Assembly (NCBI GenBank): GCA_051294375.1
Contig: CM119264.1
Coordinates: 13,040,813-13,104,812 of the forward strand
Source of the DNA: Paraspadella gotoi
Lineage: Eukaryota > Chaetognatha
Direction of reading: 5' to 3'
Length of the DNA stretch: 64,000 nt
Position numbers and translations under genes: made by a program. Positions within the stretch are counted from its first letter, which is position 1; each line of letters opens with the position of its first letter. The notes under the pieces are model-generated. The model did not search any database and had not been told where the DNA came from. It was given only the letters and a program-made list of their open reading frames with translations. Shown here piece by piece: positions 42,424 to 55,581 of the stretch.

Positions 42424-43463
42424 TCATTTGTTGACTCCGACTTTATTAAGGGTCGAAATTCGCTCCCGCAAAACGTCCTTTCCCACGAAGAGCCTGATAT
42501 ATTAAATCAATGAGCAATTGAGCATTATAATAAACTAAAGAACTCTTTCTGTACGTATGTCGTGTTATCCGTCTCACCCGGGCAGTCTGGCGTTCATCTC
42601 CAGCGAACTAACGCTACCGCCGGCGCCACCGCCCATTCCATCGCTAACTCCCTCACCGACGCCGCCGAAAGCTCGAGGCGACGCCGGGGGAATTCCGTAG
42701 ACGCCGTTTTCAGTCTTCGATTCCCGTCCTAACGTAGAGACTCGACTCGGCGTTCTTCGTTCCTCCCGGCGCCAAAAATCGGCGTTGGCGAGCGGCGTCG
42801 CCACCGAGTTCGGCGTCGGGGGCGTCGACGGCCCCAAAACTCGTCTTGGCGTCGTTTCCGGTTTGTCAATTCGGCGCCGCGATTCCATGAAGGGCGTGGT
42901 TGAGTCTACTGAGGCGTCGAAATCGGCGTCGTTCTCTTTGCCCGTCGTCGTCGTCGATTTGGGCGTCCTGTGTTTTTGAAAATAATTTGTTGACGAAGGC
43001 GAAAGGAATATGAATAACAACAGCAAAAGCGAAATGAATAATAAAGGAACAAAAACACAAAGATTAAAATTAAAAAAAAAAACAACAAAAAAAACAACAA
43101 CAACAACAACAACAGCAGGCGAAACAAAATTTGCCACACGACTCAACAACAACAACAGAAAAAAAACAACAAAAACAACAACAAAAACAACAACAAAAAC
43201 ATCATCATCATCATCATCCTCAAAAACTATAACAGAAAAACAACAATAAAAACTAGAACAAAAACAAAAACAACTACAGCAACAACTCGCCTCAGAATGG
43301 TAACGTAATCGTCGTCGGGCGGAAGAGAAAAAGCGTCGACGTCGGCGTCTCCGCCGGAAGTGGAAGCGTCGGTCCAGAGCGTCGCCCGTTGGCGTCCGTG
43401 GCGGGAACGCCCACCCGCGGCCGGACGAGGAAAGGATGATGAGGAGCGGGGAGGAGGGGATTT
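42424..43463 (-). CDS. Ser/Thr/Pro-rich protein of unknown function (5' incomplete)
   Basis: Exons on minus: 43463-43291, 42967-42578, 42493-42424. The first ends ...PPDDDYVTIL and uses a GC donor (AG|GCGAGT); the second continues RTPKSTTTTGKEND in frame. That exon has repeated S/T-P sites (TPRRVLGPSTPPTPNSVATP), which look like proline-directed kinase sites, and a Gly-rich end. It either stops at 42574 (TGA) or splices at GTGAGA to a short last exon (LFVGKDVLRERISTLNKVG) ending in TGA. The intron 42968-43290 holds AAC/ACA repeats. No known domain is recognised; it is likely disordered and phosphorylated. Confidence 0.55.
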
Positions 43464-44143
43464 CTGGAACGGGGTTTGGGAGGAAACGATTTGGGGTCAA
43501 AAATGAAAAGGGAATCCAAAAAATATTCTTTTACAGCTCGTTTCGTGAATTAAAGGAATTTTTTTCCACGGGTTTTAATGGATAAATTTAAATTGATTCG
43601 CTTTGTCAATGCGGATAGGGTGTGAAAAACGAGCCCCCGTTCTTAGAATTTGTAAATCAATGTTGAAATCGAAAATCAATTGAGCCCCCGAAGTCAAAAA
43701 TTGATTTTTAAACAATATTATTAATCAGAGGTTTAAATCGATAATAAAAATCTTAAAAGCATAAGGATCCAAGCCATGATGATAGTCATTCATTGATGCG
43801 ATGATAGTCATTCATTGACGCGATGAATCATTCATCGTAAATAAAACAAACAAATGCGTGTATGAGTGAAAGAGAGAGAGAGAGAATTTTTGAATTTGAA
43901 TTTATTCAATGGGCTTTAGGCACAAAATAAAACAATAGGCCATAAAAAGCTACTTTATTACATTTAAGTCTACGAAGTTTTCCCGCCAACGAAACGCATT
44001 ATTAGGTCTCTCTCGTTTATATAAAGAATAATCAGAATTTTTAGGGAAAAAATCCACGAAAATTCTCGGATGTAAATTTGGGATTTTGTATTGAGAAAAA
44101 AGCGCGGAATAAATGGCGATAATAAAAGTTTTTAGAAGGAAAA

Positions 44144-44182
<39 letters not shown>

Positions 44183-45447
44183 AGCTGGACAGCCGCTGGA
44201 CCGCCCGCTGGACCGCCGCTGCAGAGCTGAACTCATTTTCCGACGAATATGAGTAGGGACAAACTCTTTTCCTTTCTATAAAAAAATATTACAAAATAAA
44301 TATTTGGGTATAGAGCCATATAAGAAATTTTTTGTACATTGAAAGTAAACTTAAAAATGCATAAATTTTCGTTTGAGCATGTTCCCATACTAAATTTTTG
44401 ATTCACCCCATTGAGAGGGGCTACCCCTATTCAGAAGAAAAAAAACTAAACTCTTTTCAATAATAATGATCCAAAAATTATAATCCCTATTAACAAAATA
44501 TATAGTTGAAAATACTCAGTTAACGACTATGATATTTTTGACTTCCAAATATTTTTTTACTTATCAAAAAAAATTTTATTCCTCATTTTAAAAAATTTTA
44601 ATCTTGAATGAAATTTTTGATTGTTCTTTTTTAGGAAGAAACCAGACCGAGGTCAAATTTTATATTTGCATATTTAATTAATTTATAAATAGTTATCACA
44701 CATCAAATCAAAATTATTATTTAAAAAAAGATAAAAATGATTAAATATTAACACTAAAATATTTATAAATTTAATAATAGTATAAATTATCAGAATAACA
44801 AAAAAAGTAATGTTAATTTTGTCTATATCTCTCTTATCAACTCCTATTTTAGATATAATTTGCCAATAGTGGGCCAACCGGTTCAAAGTTACAATAATAA
44901 ATAAATACAAATTTATTTTTTTTTAAATGTAATGCATATTGTTCGGCGAAAGTGCTGCATATATAATAAGTCACATTAGCTGATTTATATGTGACAATGC
45001 ATGTCAATATAAGTTATTCTTCACTTTTTTAAAAATGTATCCACAAAAATCTCGGATGTAAATTTGGGATTTTGTATTGAGAAAAAGCCCCGAATAAAAG
45101 TTTTTAGAAAGAAAACAATCATAATTTTTCAAAAAAAAAACGATCACGCAAGAGAGCGTAAAGAAAGAAAGAGAAAGAGAGACAAAGCTGGACAGCTGCT
45201 TGAAGGCCGCTGTACAGTCAGTGCAGAAACTGAAATAAAGAATAAAAGAAATAAAAGAAATGCAAAAAATGTTACAATGGTTTACAATTTGAAATTTTTC
45301 CAATTTTTCCAATCGCAGTCTTGTAAAAGATTTTATTTTTATTTGTATTAAAATTAAGATATAGCTTCTCATTAAAAAGTTATTTTGAGTTCCCATTTTT
45401 ATTAGAGATTTAAAAAAATTTTTTTGAATTTCATCTTCAATATTATA

Positions 45448-45538
45448 TACTGCAATATGTAAATTAGATTAAAGCATTTCTATATACTAATTTTGGATAT
45501 GATAATGAGTACTATAATCTAATTTGCATATTGCAGTA
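45448..45538. repeat. Foldback with 24-bp arms
   Basis: Arms 45448-45471 and 45515-45538 are reverse complements with a single mismatch, separated by 43 bp. Either a small MITE/foldback or an RNA hairpin. Confidence 0.7.
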
Positions 45539-45779
45539 ATCATAATGAAGTGGAATTCAAACAAAAAATACTTAAATCCAAATGTAATAAGAAAAAATAT
45601 CAAAGCTATTTCAAGATGAGAAGCCATATCTAAATTTTTAACTTACTATGAATGCACACTTTGTAAAACTTTATCATAATTCATAATAATTTTTATTTTA
45701 AAAAAAACGGTAAGTCACAGCCAAACGACGACGACGACGACGACGAACGACGTCACAAAGAAGCTCACCCGAATGAATA

Positions 45780-45814
45780 TCAAGCCTGAACCGGCTTCGC
45801 CGGTCATGGCTTGA
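45780..45814 (-). other. Strong hairpin 3' of the tetraspanin
   Basis: TCAAGCC ... ACCGGC-TTC-GCCGGT ... GGCTTGA: a 6-bp and a 7-bp stem separated by a 3x3 internal loop. It lies about 120 bp past the tetraspanin stop, so probably in the 3' UTR or at the 3' end. Confidence 0.5.
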
Positions 45815-45931
45815 TAAAAAGTTGAGTCTGCTCTCTCTCGTTGACCAACGACTTAGTTGGTTTTAAGTTTCTTTAGAGCTTACCGGTTTTTTGTCTTTTG
45901 ATCCTTCACCGACTGAGGAACTTTCTTGATG

Positions 45932-46892
45932 CTACATCGAATCCAAATCCGAGTCTTTTTTCTTCAACCGCAAAACCTGTAAACCGATGATACAATATTA
46001 TTACTGCACTAATGAAAACTTGTGAAGTAAAGATTTCTCGTGATTAAAATAGTTGAAATGATTACAATAAAAAATACAATTTCAAATTTAGTCACTGACC
46101 AAACAACAAGAGAAGATCATTCCGAATATTTGAAGACAACAGATGCCGAGTCCGACGGCTCCGAGAATTATCAGATGTTCGCGCAGGTGCTTTTCCAGTC
46201 GGGGGATGCAGCCCTAGTTAGGTGGAGTTTATGAATTAATTTAAAATCAACAACGAGAGCAACTAGGCCAACTCACCGCATAATTAACATTGCTGGGGTG
46301 ATCCCTCACCCCGCAACCGGGTCTGTAAGATTTGCAACAGGAATCAGGCGTCAAATTTGGTTTTGATCCGTTGAAGTCGGAATTTCTGAGCCAATGGGAA
46401 TGGCGCCAGTCGGCGAAGGAGAAAGCGCCGCAACATCGGAACTCTCTGGTGGGGTCGATGTGGGGCGACGGTGGAAGGGTTGGTCGAAAGAGAGAGCGAG
46501 GAGTTGGCGGAGTGGCGGAGAGAAAGAATATGGAATTGTAACGGTGTGGGATGTTGAGAGATGATTGGAAAGGAACTCAATTATAGGACGCTTATATTAA
46601 AACAGTGGAAAAAGGGGCTGGTTATGTGAAAATGCAAAAAAAAAAAAAAAAAAAAAAAAATGCAGCCTACCCTTCCCGAATCTTTTTATCTCTTACCTCT
46701 GGAGTCTATCAATGGCGATTGTTTTCTCCTCGTCGAACTTATAATTGCGCAATATCGTCGCGTTAAACTCATTGTGCAATTCTTTCTGCAGTTGATCTTT
46801 GCCGTAAAGGGTCGCCAACACTCCGCCAATGGCCTTGTGGGGGAGTGAGAGATTGAGAGAGTGAAAGAGTGAAAGAGAGAGAAAGGGGTGGA

Positions 46893-46930
<38 letters not shown>

Positions 46931-47601
46931 CATCAAAGAAAAAGAAAAGGCAGAAAAGCGCCTGAGCCCAATAAAACTTTAGATCCGAGTTTCTTACGCC
47001 ATTACGGTTGGCAGGAGCTCCCATTTGCGTCTCTAATTTCGTTTATTTAGTCTTTTTTAAATTTACATCCCTTTCTTTTATTGTCAAATACGAACTGAGG
47101 GGCTTTCTTTAATTCCTTTAACTAATCAACGAGGAGCATAAAGCACAAAGTTCGTTTCAACTGTATAATACCGTAACAGTGTTTCTAATTTTTCATTCTC
47201 TTATAAATCTTCATTGATTAAGTTATAATTAAAACGAAACCAAGTAACCATTAAGCCAACCGATCCCAAATAATTTCTCTCTCCGATTTCGGTCAACCGG
47301 ACATCCTAACCCTTACTTACCTGCAGGAGAAAAATGACCCAGAGGCACATCGAGTAAGTAACCAGACAACCGCGTTTTTCTTGCCAGGCGCCGCAGCAGC
47401 CAATAAATCCCACCTGCGGTAAAAAAGTTTTCATCGCTGAACCGAATTCGGAATTAACGACAAGTAAACGAAAAAAAGAAGAAAAACTTGTGATAGAATG
47501 TAATTTATGAATCAGATTCAATTTATTTTTGGTCAAGATGAAGACAAGCCCGAAGAATTATGATCTCACCTCAGACACGATTCAAGTGGTTCTATTAGTT
47601 C

Positions 47602-47660
<59 letters not shown>

Positions 47661-48305
47661 GTCATATAATTAGGAACTCTTTTACCAAAAAAAGGATTTT
47701 GAAAACAAAAAGTGAAAAGATAAAACTAAAACTAAAAGTAAAAGGCTAAGTAGGTAGTATTGCTTTACAATACCGTAACCCGTAAAAAACTCGTCCCTCA
47801 TCCCTGACCCACCAGCATGACGAGGCCTCCCGCGCCGATAAGGATGTAAGTGGCGGCGGGATAAGTGGAAGTGGAGAGCAGCGACGCGTAGTGGTGTTTG
47901 TCTAAAAGAGTCCAGAGGCCGACGCCCAGGACGACGCCTCCAGAGAGCTGATTGAGTGGGTCAGTTGAATGAAGCAAATGAATGATTGAGTGGGTCAGTT
48001 GAATGAAGCAAATGAATGATTGAGTGGGTCAGTTGAATGAAGCAAATGAATGATTGAGATGGTCAGTTGAATGAAGCAAATGAATGAAATGAAAGTGAAT
48101 AATCGATAAAATAAACGAAACGAATCACATCGGTGAAATAGTGGCGACTTACCATGACCCGTATTTTTATTAAATAATAAATATAAAGATATAAATATCG
48201 ACTTACCCAAAAGATGGCGTTGAATATGAAGAGTATGTACTTGAGAAAGGCGACGCCGCAGCATCCGCCGGCGTCCTTCTTGCTTCGATCCGATTCCGAA
48301 TACAT
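45932..48305 (-). CDS. Tetraspanin, complete (263 aa)
   Basis: Exons on minus: 48305-48207, 47947-47813, 47413-47321, 46833-46697, 46445-46277, 46213-46100, 45976-45932. The total of 792 nt is in frame from [10 protein letters not shown] to ...[12 protein letters not shown]1 is [21 protein letters not shown]2 ends [11 protein letters not shown] and is followed by [17 protein letters not shown]3 leads to a large extracellular loop with the diagnostic CCG ([13 protein letters not shown]), a second CC (DSCCKSY) and further Cys (GCG, C before TM4). TM4 is [19 protein letters not shown]. Juxtamembrane Cys pairs are likely palmitoylated. Tetraspanins organise membrane microdomains with partner proteins. 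The short Lys/Asp tail has no clear sorting motif. Length and exon phases are typical, so I regard the model as nearly certain; orthology within the family is not resolved. Confidence 0.95.
46894..46930. repeat. (GA)n microsatellite in tetraspanin intron
   Basis: GA run about 65 bp upstream (on minus) of the exon at 46833; CT-rich on the sense strand. Confidence 0.9.
47604..47659. repeat. (GA)n microsatellite in tetraspanin intron
   Basis: About 56 bp of GA between exons 47947-47813 and 47413-47321. Confidence 0.95.
47949..48085. repeat. 34-bp minisatellite, four copies
   Basis: Unit begins tgattgagtgggtcagttga and continues atgaagcaaatgaa. Four near-identical copies adjoin the splice acceptor of tetraspanin exon 47947-47813, which appears to be built from the repeat edge. 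Confidence 0.9.
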
Positions 48306-51300
48306 TTTTGAGATTTTATATTTATAGTTTATATCGTTCTTTTTTTTTTTTTAAATAAACTTTCTCATACGAATAAGAATCCTTATCCTCGGTCTCGACA
48401 CATTCTCAAGGCTCAAAGTTTTTATTACGTGAAAACAATTTATTCGAGATTCGCCCGAAGATTTTGGCAACCGAGCAATAACTTTTTTTTCTCAATATAC
48501 GAGAGGGTTTATATTTGTTTTACGACGGTGTTTTTAGATTTTTTTGTTTTATTTTTTATTTTTTAAATAATTAATGACGTAAATAGTCGAGGGATGAATT
48601 TTACATCGAGATTCTGTTTTTATCAGTTCAACTTTTGTTTTGTTTTCGTTTTCTTCCTCCGGAGAAAGTTGAGCCAAGCATTCATGGCAATCACGACGAA
48701 GACGAAGAGTAACGACGAAGATGACGACGAAGAATAAAGACGAACCCGAGGAATATAACGTCGTTATCGTCCTTTTATGCACGACGAGAAACCGTAAAAG
48801 TAAAAGGCTTTGTCGTCGTCGTCGTCGTCGTCTCGTATTTCTTCTTTTCCCCTTTTCTTATTCGGGGAATGATTCGATTATTTGAGGTTGTTAAACCAAA
48901 GAGCATCTGAAAAGAAATATTTAAAAAAAGAGGATAACAATTTAAAATGAACTTTTCTAGTCTTACTATAGAGAAATATAGAAAGGTAATTCTTAATAAT
49001 ATATTTTTAAAACTAAGGCTCTCTTGTGAGTTTGTTTTTGTAGGGGCAGTGAACCTAGAAGTTTGACAGGATGAGCCAAAGGTGAATACCCAGCTGCGAG
49101 GCGGTGAATCTTTTTACATGACCGAATTTTTCCGAGAAGAAAAAAGTGACACTTAATGAGACGAAATGGTTTCGAGTGGTGATAGTTAAGCGATGAGCGT
49201 TATTCTTCCCCGAGACAAAAAAGATCAATCAGGAATTAGGAAAAAAATGGCAAAAAAAAAAGGGGCGTTCGTACGTAGCAGCGGGAAATTTAAAAAAAGA
49301 AAAATTAGATCTTTCTTGGAGGTAAAAAAAAAATTGTGGCTCGAACATGAATATCGCGGAAAAAGTTGAAAAGTTGAGGAAAGAACCGAAGGCAGAATTG
49401 AGAAGGTTAACAATGGATGCTGCGGTTGAACGAGAATGTAAAGAGGAGTAAGTTAGGAAAGTAAGGTCTGGTTGGGCCAGAGATCACGATGTAAACAAAC
49501 CGCAAAAAAAGGGTGAAAAAAATTCGTAGGGGAGACAGATTATGATGTCGAAGTTTATGTAGATATGAAAAAGAAGCAAGATGTAATCTTTGAAATAATG
49601 ATAAGGTAAACGTCACCATAGAAATTTATTCAGAAATAATAAACAAAAAAAATTTTAAAATGTTTTAATTTCTTAGGATGTAAAAATTCTCATTTTACTA
49701 TGATAAAGTAAATATTTCATTATTTATAGTGGATTCATACTAAGAAAACAATTGAGTTTAATAATTAAAAAAATATATCTAAAAAAAAAAATTTAACTAA
49801 TGATTCCTTAGTATTCAGGAAAATTCTAACTTTTTTAGCTTTTCTTTAAAATAAGCTTTTTTTATTACTCAAAATCAAAACTAAAAATGGTTAAAATATA
49901 CATTGACATACATCACTATGTCGCAATTTTTTTTTACAAAGCATTTTAATAAAATTCGTGAAGATGTGAATTTTTTTCACACTCACCCACTGAGTCTGAG
50001 AGATTAGAAAAGAGGAGCGAAAAAAAACCAAATTCCCGTTTAAACACACGTGGGCGGAAAAGAGAAAGATTAAATAAAGGAAGAAATTAAATAGAAACAA
50101 GCAATTATAGAAAAAGGTGGGTTTTAATGAAGATAATTATTAATAAAAGATTCCTTGAGGAATAAACAGAAGAACAAATTAAAGAAAAAAAGGAAGCAGT
50201 GAATATTTACGTCTCAAATTTTAATATTTTAGTATTTTCAATGAGGAGAATAAATAAGTCTTTTGACGGTGTGTTCAAAATCTATCTGCGCTTGTAAGTG
50301 AAAGACTAAACTTTTATGTATATACAAAAATACCAGACAAATCGCATAAATATTTATGATGATGTATTTTAAACTTTTTTTTTAGCATTTGAATTCGTAA
50401 TTGATTTAATTCAACCGAGAAATTTATTTTTCCGTTTTTATTACTTTTGGTCACGAAATCTCGAAAAGATATTTAGTCGAGTTGAATTTCACGAGAAGCT
50501 ATTCGATGCTCCTTAGAATTCACGAAAAACACCCAACGGAAGTTGAGAGAGAGAGAGACAGAGAAAGAGAGAGAGAGAGAGAGAGTGAGAGAGAGAAGAA
50601 ACTAGTTTTTCTTAAATGTTTTAGAAAAAAATTAAACTTTGATCTTCAAGACATGAGCTATTAAGATAAGGTAATATTATTTATTTATACAACTCAACTT
50701 TTTAAATTTGATAAATCGTTATTAAAGACCCCATCGCCCCCCCCCGCCCCCCCTCCCAAAAAAAAGGCAAAAATAATTAAGAAGAAGTAAAAGTTGAGAG
50801 TTCTTCGTCTTCTGAGAAATAAGGAGGAAAAAGAAAACAAAAAATGGAAAACATTGAAAATAAAAATTAATTCGTGGTCGACAAAATTGGTAAAATAAAA
50901 AAGCATTCCTTAAAACAATTACTTTCAAAAAAATGATTAGTGGATAAAATTCGGTCGATTACAAAAAGTCTTTTTCCCAAATTTCTAGTTTTCGAGTTTA
51001 AAAACGTTAAATGTCATTTAACAATTACTAAAAAGGAGTGACGGTTTGAGTGGTTTCTTTTTTAATTTTTTTTTCTCTCTCGAACTCGCTCTTTCGATCT
51101 CTGCCCCTCACTTCTTCGTTCTCTCATCACAATCCTCCCCTCCCTCTCTCCCTCCTTCCCTCTCTCTCACTCTCTCTCTCAAAGTACGCTCGCAAAGAGT
51201 TTACGGCAAAATAAACAAAGTCCGTAATTTTGATTGATTTTCAATCAAAACGGATCCCATTATGAGTCTCCTGTCAAGGACGATTTTCCTACCGATCATT

Positions 51301-52733
51301 CGTCGAAGAAGTGAACATTTTCACTCTCCGAATCACAGTGTTAATCATTGAAAAAACAACGGTTTCAATTTTCACTGTCAATTAATTTTCCCCCCCTTAA
51401 GTACGATCCAAGTTCGGGAAAAGTTGAAAGGGAAAAAAAGGTTCACTCCTTGACTCGCTTCACTTAAGTAGTAAATCCAGACTTTACGAGTATTTTGAGT
51501 TTAAGTCAATTTTTTTTATATTTCCGATGATACACAAAGTTTTATCTTTAAAAGGAATTCATTTGAACTCATTTGTCGGGAGTTGTATTTTCCCTACCGA
51601 CGAAATCCGACCCCCGTGTACGAATTACGAATGAATTTCAGCGTCGAATCTTTTAGTTTTTCATAAAATTTCTTAATCAGTTAATGGGCTCCAGATTTCT
51701 GGTGAGAAAAATTTGGAATTTTTTTTTTCATTTTTTTTCTTTCTTGTTCGAGAATGAGATTGAGATAAAACAGCCAACGTGGATCGAATGCCAGGAAGCG
51801 GGAAAAAGAAAATTGAGGTAAAAACTGTTTTCCGGTTTCGTGCTTCCCCCCTCGCTCCAAATAGTTGATAATTACACGGATTATTCAGTTCAGAAAGCTG
51901 AGATCCTCATGAAAAAATTATAAATAACGAATCAGAATTAAGTTTAAAAAAATATTTAAATATATTCATGAGTTAATTAGTGCTTAATTTTTCGATCAAG
52001 GTTTAATTTTTTTCCTATATTTTATTTTGTGAGAAGATTAAACTCAGCAATACGGAAAAGTATTCTTACAAAATAGATTACCGTACAAATTATCACTTTA
52101 AGTATATTTTTATTTAGTATTCTTTATGCATTAACACCCTCACCTCTTTCTTCCTTATTCGAATTACCTATTTATGACTTCCGCCCGTGAGATCCATGAA
52201 TTTATCAACTATCAAACGAAAAAACCAATTAACCGTCAAAAGAGACGTCCTCCTGACGTCAAGTCCGCGTCAAGATCACGTCACGGATAAATAAAAAGTT
52301 TATGTGAACCATCCGACTGAAATGACGGCCGACAAACTTGTCAAATGCACGGAAAAAAATATCAACTAATTTTATCGAAAGTTTTGGCAATCTTTTTATT
52401 GGGATATTTTTTCTTAAATTGAAGATAATATTACAATAATATTGATATTACCTATTAAGATACTTTGTTATAGTTAAGGTCGCATTTGATGAAATAGTTG
52501 ATAATAGTTTAGAATGAATGTTTTTATTTTTACGATTTTCAAGTAGATTTCAAGACAAAATACTCAAAACAAGTTGTTACTTTTTAAATTTCCAAAAAGC
52601 TGCTTAACATGTTTCATTGATGCCGGTATTGATATAAGCATGAATTGGAATTTTCTTATTTTTGAATATTCAGTTCAAATTATATTGTCAGATTAGTTCA
52701 AAAAGGAAAATTCTTGTTTGTTTAGAAACTCAC

Positions 52734-52874
52734 GCTTGCCGATGCTAGCCTTGTTTAGGTTCACACTCGAAACTATCTCGTTCTTCATCCCAAGCCTTTC
52801 ACGGTTCACGGAAAAAAACATATGTTCTTTGATGCCAGCGACACGCGATGGAACCGCCGTTAAACTTTCCGGGT
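52734..52874 (-). CDS. Candidate isolated exon of an unknown gene
   Basis: Open on minus with acceptor atttaag and donor GTGAGT; encodes PESLTAVPSRVAGIKEHMFF followed by a basic stretch. A second donor-like GCACGAAG|GTAAGG lies upstream near 53280, but phases do not join cleanly. No partner exon was found downstream. Confidence 0.3.
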
Positions 52875-53168
52875 CTTAAATAGAGATGAAAAGTGGGAAA
52901 AATAAAAAGAACATCGAGTTTGGAATTTGATAGTTTAAAAGCATGAAATCCGAATTTTTAGTTTAGAACTGATAGATTTATCTAATAATCTCTAATAATA
53001 AAAATAATTTTATATCAACCGAAATGGAAATACTAATAACACCAACAAATCGGAAATTAAATTAGGCAGTTGCAGTGCAATTCTTCTAGCAGCGGCCGAG
53101 TTCTTTGCCTTACCTTTTCCTGTCTTCTCTTCCTCACCTCGGAACACTCCATCCTCCTCCTCCCCCGA

Positions 53169-53169
<1 letters not shown>

Positions 53170-53254
<85 letters not shown>
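53170..53254. repeat. (GA)n microsatellite
   Basis: About 85 bp of uninterrupted GA. Confidence 0.95.
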
Positions 53255-53258
<4 letters not shown>

Positions 53259-53717
53259 TATATCGAGAAAAGATCCTTACCTTCGTGCAGCGGAGTTCTT
53301 TAAACCTTACTGAAAATCAACTGCTGAGGAAACGCGGTTCTTGAAAACTCAGCGGGAGAAAAAATAAACAAGGAGTTGACGTCATCGGAAACGCGATTAA
53401 ATTTCGTCTTTCACGGTCTGTTAATCACGGCCTCTTAAGTCTCACTGAATAAGTGAAAACGAATAAAACTTTACGACGAATCAAAGCGACTGAAATAGAA
53501 TTAACGAGAATTTCTTTAAGTTTGACCCAATTGATTAAAAGTTTTCATGTGGACGCAAAATGACATTCAAATTAATACATTTTGAAAAAAAAATCAATGC
53601 AATTAACTATATTGAAAAAAACATGATTTACCAAGTTCTTCTTAAATCATATGGCCGGCCGGATTAAATAAAACCTGATTGAACTTTTCCCATGAAAAAT
53701 TAAAAAAGAGAAAAAAA

Positions 53718-54526
53718 ATGGCGAATGAAGATCCTGGATTCACGGAATTATGTTTGGAATCACCTCACGAAATTCACGACTCCAATCTGAAAAGAAGGAT
53801 TTCTTCATGTCCCGGTGAAAAAGAAAATCAATTAATCATTCAATCAATCAATCAATCAATTGTTCTATAAAAAAATAAATCAATCAATCCATCAATTTAT
53901 CAATCGATCGATCGTTCAATCAATCGATCAATTAATCAATCGATCGTTCATTCAATCAAACAATCAATAAACTAAAAAAAATCCCTACATATTTTATTTT
54001 TTTAAAAATCCAATTAAAACCAATTTCGTCCTCCAGATTCGCTGACCCCAGATTTGAGCATCGCTCATCCCTTGTCCCTCAACGCCGCTTTACCCTTCGC
54101 CGACAGACGGCCTTTTCCTAAAACGTCCATCTCGGGTCGCGACTCTCTCGACCACCGCCCTCTCGAGCAGAACTCGCTCGCCCCCCTCGGGCACGCCTCC
54201 AGCTTCTCCGGCGTCCGATCCTTGACGCCCTCGCCGCTGCCTTCGGAGCTCGACGAGGACGGGTTCGTCTCCGGACGAGCCTTTCGGGCTTTCGATCCCG
54301 GGAGAGAAGAGGACGACGGGAAGGACGGCGAATGGTTCGATGAGAGGAGGAGCGTGAGGTCGGTTGATTGATTGATTGATTGATTTATTGTATGATTGAT
54401 TGATTGATTATTTATTCAGTAAGTTGATTTATATTTTTAAAGAAAGAATTAAACCATGACTATTTTTAATTCATAACTTTCTCAACTTTCATAACTTTTT
54501 GCATTCTTTACTTCTCTTACTTAAAT

Positions 54527-54593
<67 letters not shown>

Positions 54594-54630
54594 TTTTCTT
54601 TCTTCTTTCTTTCTTTCTTTCTTTCTTTTT

Positions 54631-54712
<82 letters not shown>

Positions 54713-54759
54713 TTTCTTTCTTTCTTTCTTTCTTCTTATTTATTTATTTATTTATTTCT

Positions 54760-54791
<32 letters not shown>

Positions 54792-55495
54792 TTTTCATTC
54801 ATCTATTCATCGTTTTCATCACATCCTCATCCTCCGCCTCCAGTTATCCAGATTCCATCTCCATCGCTTCCTCTTTCGCCATCGGAAGTCGACGTGAGTT
54901 GGCGTCGAGCGTCGAGGAACCTCCAGGAGTCCGACCCAGGTTGCTGCGGTTGCTGCGGTTGCTGCGGTTGCTGTTGAATAGCGTTTCCGAGTTACAGATG
55001 CTCGTCCATATGGCACTGTTTTTATTTGATGCCCTTTGTCAGTTGGTGCAGATATTTTATTATTATTTCAAATTAACTCCGGAGGTAGCTGGTACTGGAG
55101 GTACAGCCGTTGAAAAATAACCGAACAACAGGCAAAATCATGTTGCCGCGGTGAGATTCCTATGCTGCCGATTTTCCATATGATCTCGTGACATAGGCAC
55201 AAGCATCTTGTGGTTTATCACTTGCTCCACTCGTACTCGCGGTGCAACTGAAAATCACAAAATAGTCCTTAGTCTTAGACTATAATTTTTTTTAGATTTG
55301 TCATCGCGACTGGCGACGACGATGACGACGACGACGACGACGGTGCAGTCGCCATGAAAAGGAAAGTCTCGCTTTGGGAAGGAGTCGCCCTTATGGCGGG
55401 TGAGAAATGAGGCGAGGGTGAGGAAGAAGCTTTGGTAAAATCAGGATGGAGCAGCTGCGAACATCCTATAGAATAATTGGGCAATGAAGAGGCTC

Positions 55496-55581
<86 letters not shown>

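Larger units (their letters stand above)
43464..45931. other. Intergenic, contains a duplicated segment and simple repeats
   Basis: Two 28-bp copies (gatgatagtcattcattgat-like) near 43778-43830, (GA)n tracts near 43870 and 44148-44182, a pair of similar ~150-bp segments (about 44048-44205 and 45047-45200), and a GAC run near 45728-45747. No exon recognised. Confidence 0.5.
48306..53717. other. Intergenic region between divergent tetraspanin and SLC7 genes
   Basis: Mostly AT-rich. A 77-codon minus ORF (48782-48549) with a hydrophobic stretch SSLFFVVIFVVTLRL lies upstream of the tetraspanin; it has no family match I can name and may be chance. (GAC/GTC)n occurs near 48815-48832 and a (GA)n tract at 53170-53254. 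A candidate exon is listed separately. Confidence 0.45.

Noticed and set aside
42968-43290. Continuous 308-codon ORF through 42574-43500 on minus
   Set aside because: The middle is AAC/ACA simple repeat. Splicing out 43290-42968 joins two sensible exons in frame, so the run-through is treated as an intron.
47949-48085. CRISPR-like regular repeat
   Set aside because: The units are contiguous with no unique spacers; it is a minisatellite in an intron of an animal gene.
53340-53730. Earlier ATG at 53679 for the SLC7 start
   Set aside because: It adds only a Lys-rich leader. The ATG at 53718 follows an A-rich context and begins the compositionally typical acidic N-terminus; the upstream start remains possible.
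54894-54899. Strong GTGAGT donor for SLC7 exon 3
   Set aside because: Its phase leads to an early stop in the next exon. The weaker donor after 54939 keeps frame, though a missing base could also explain this in a gene with many indels.
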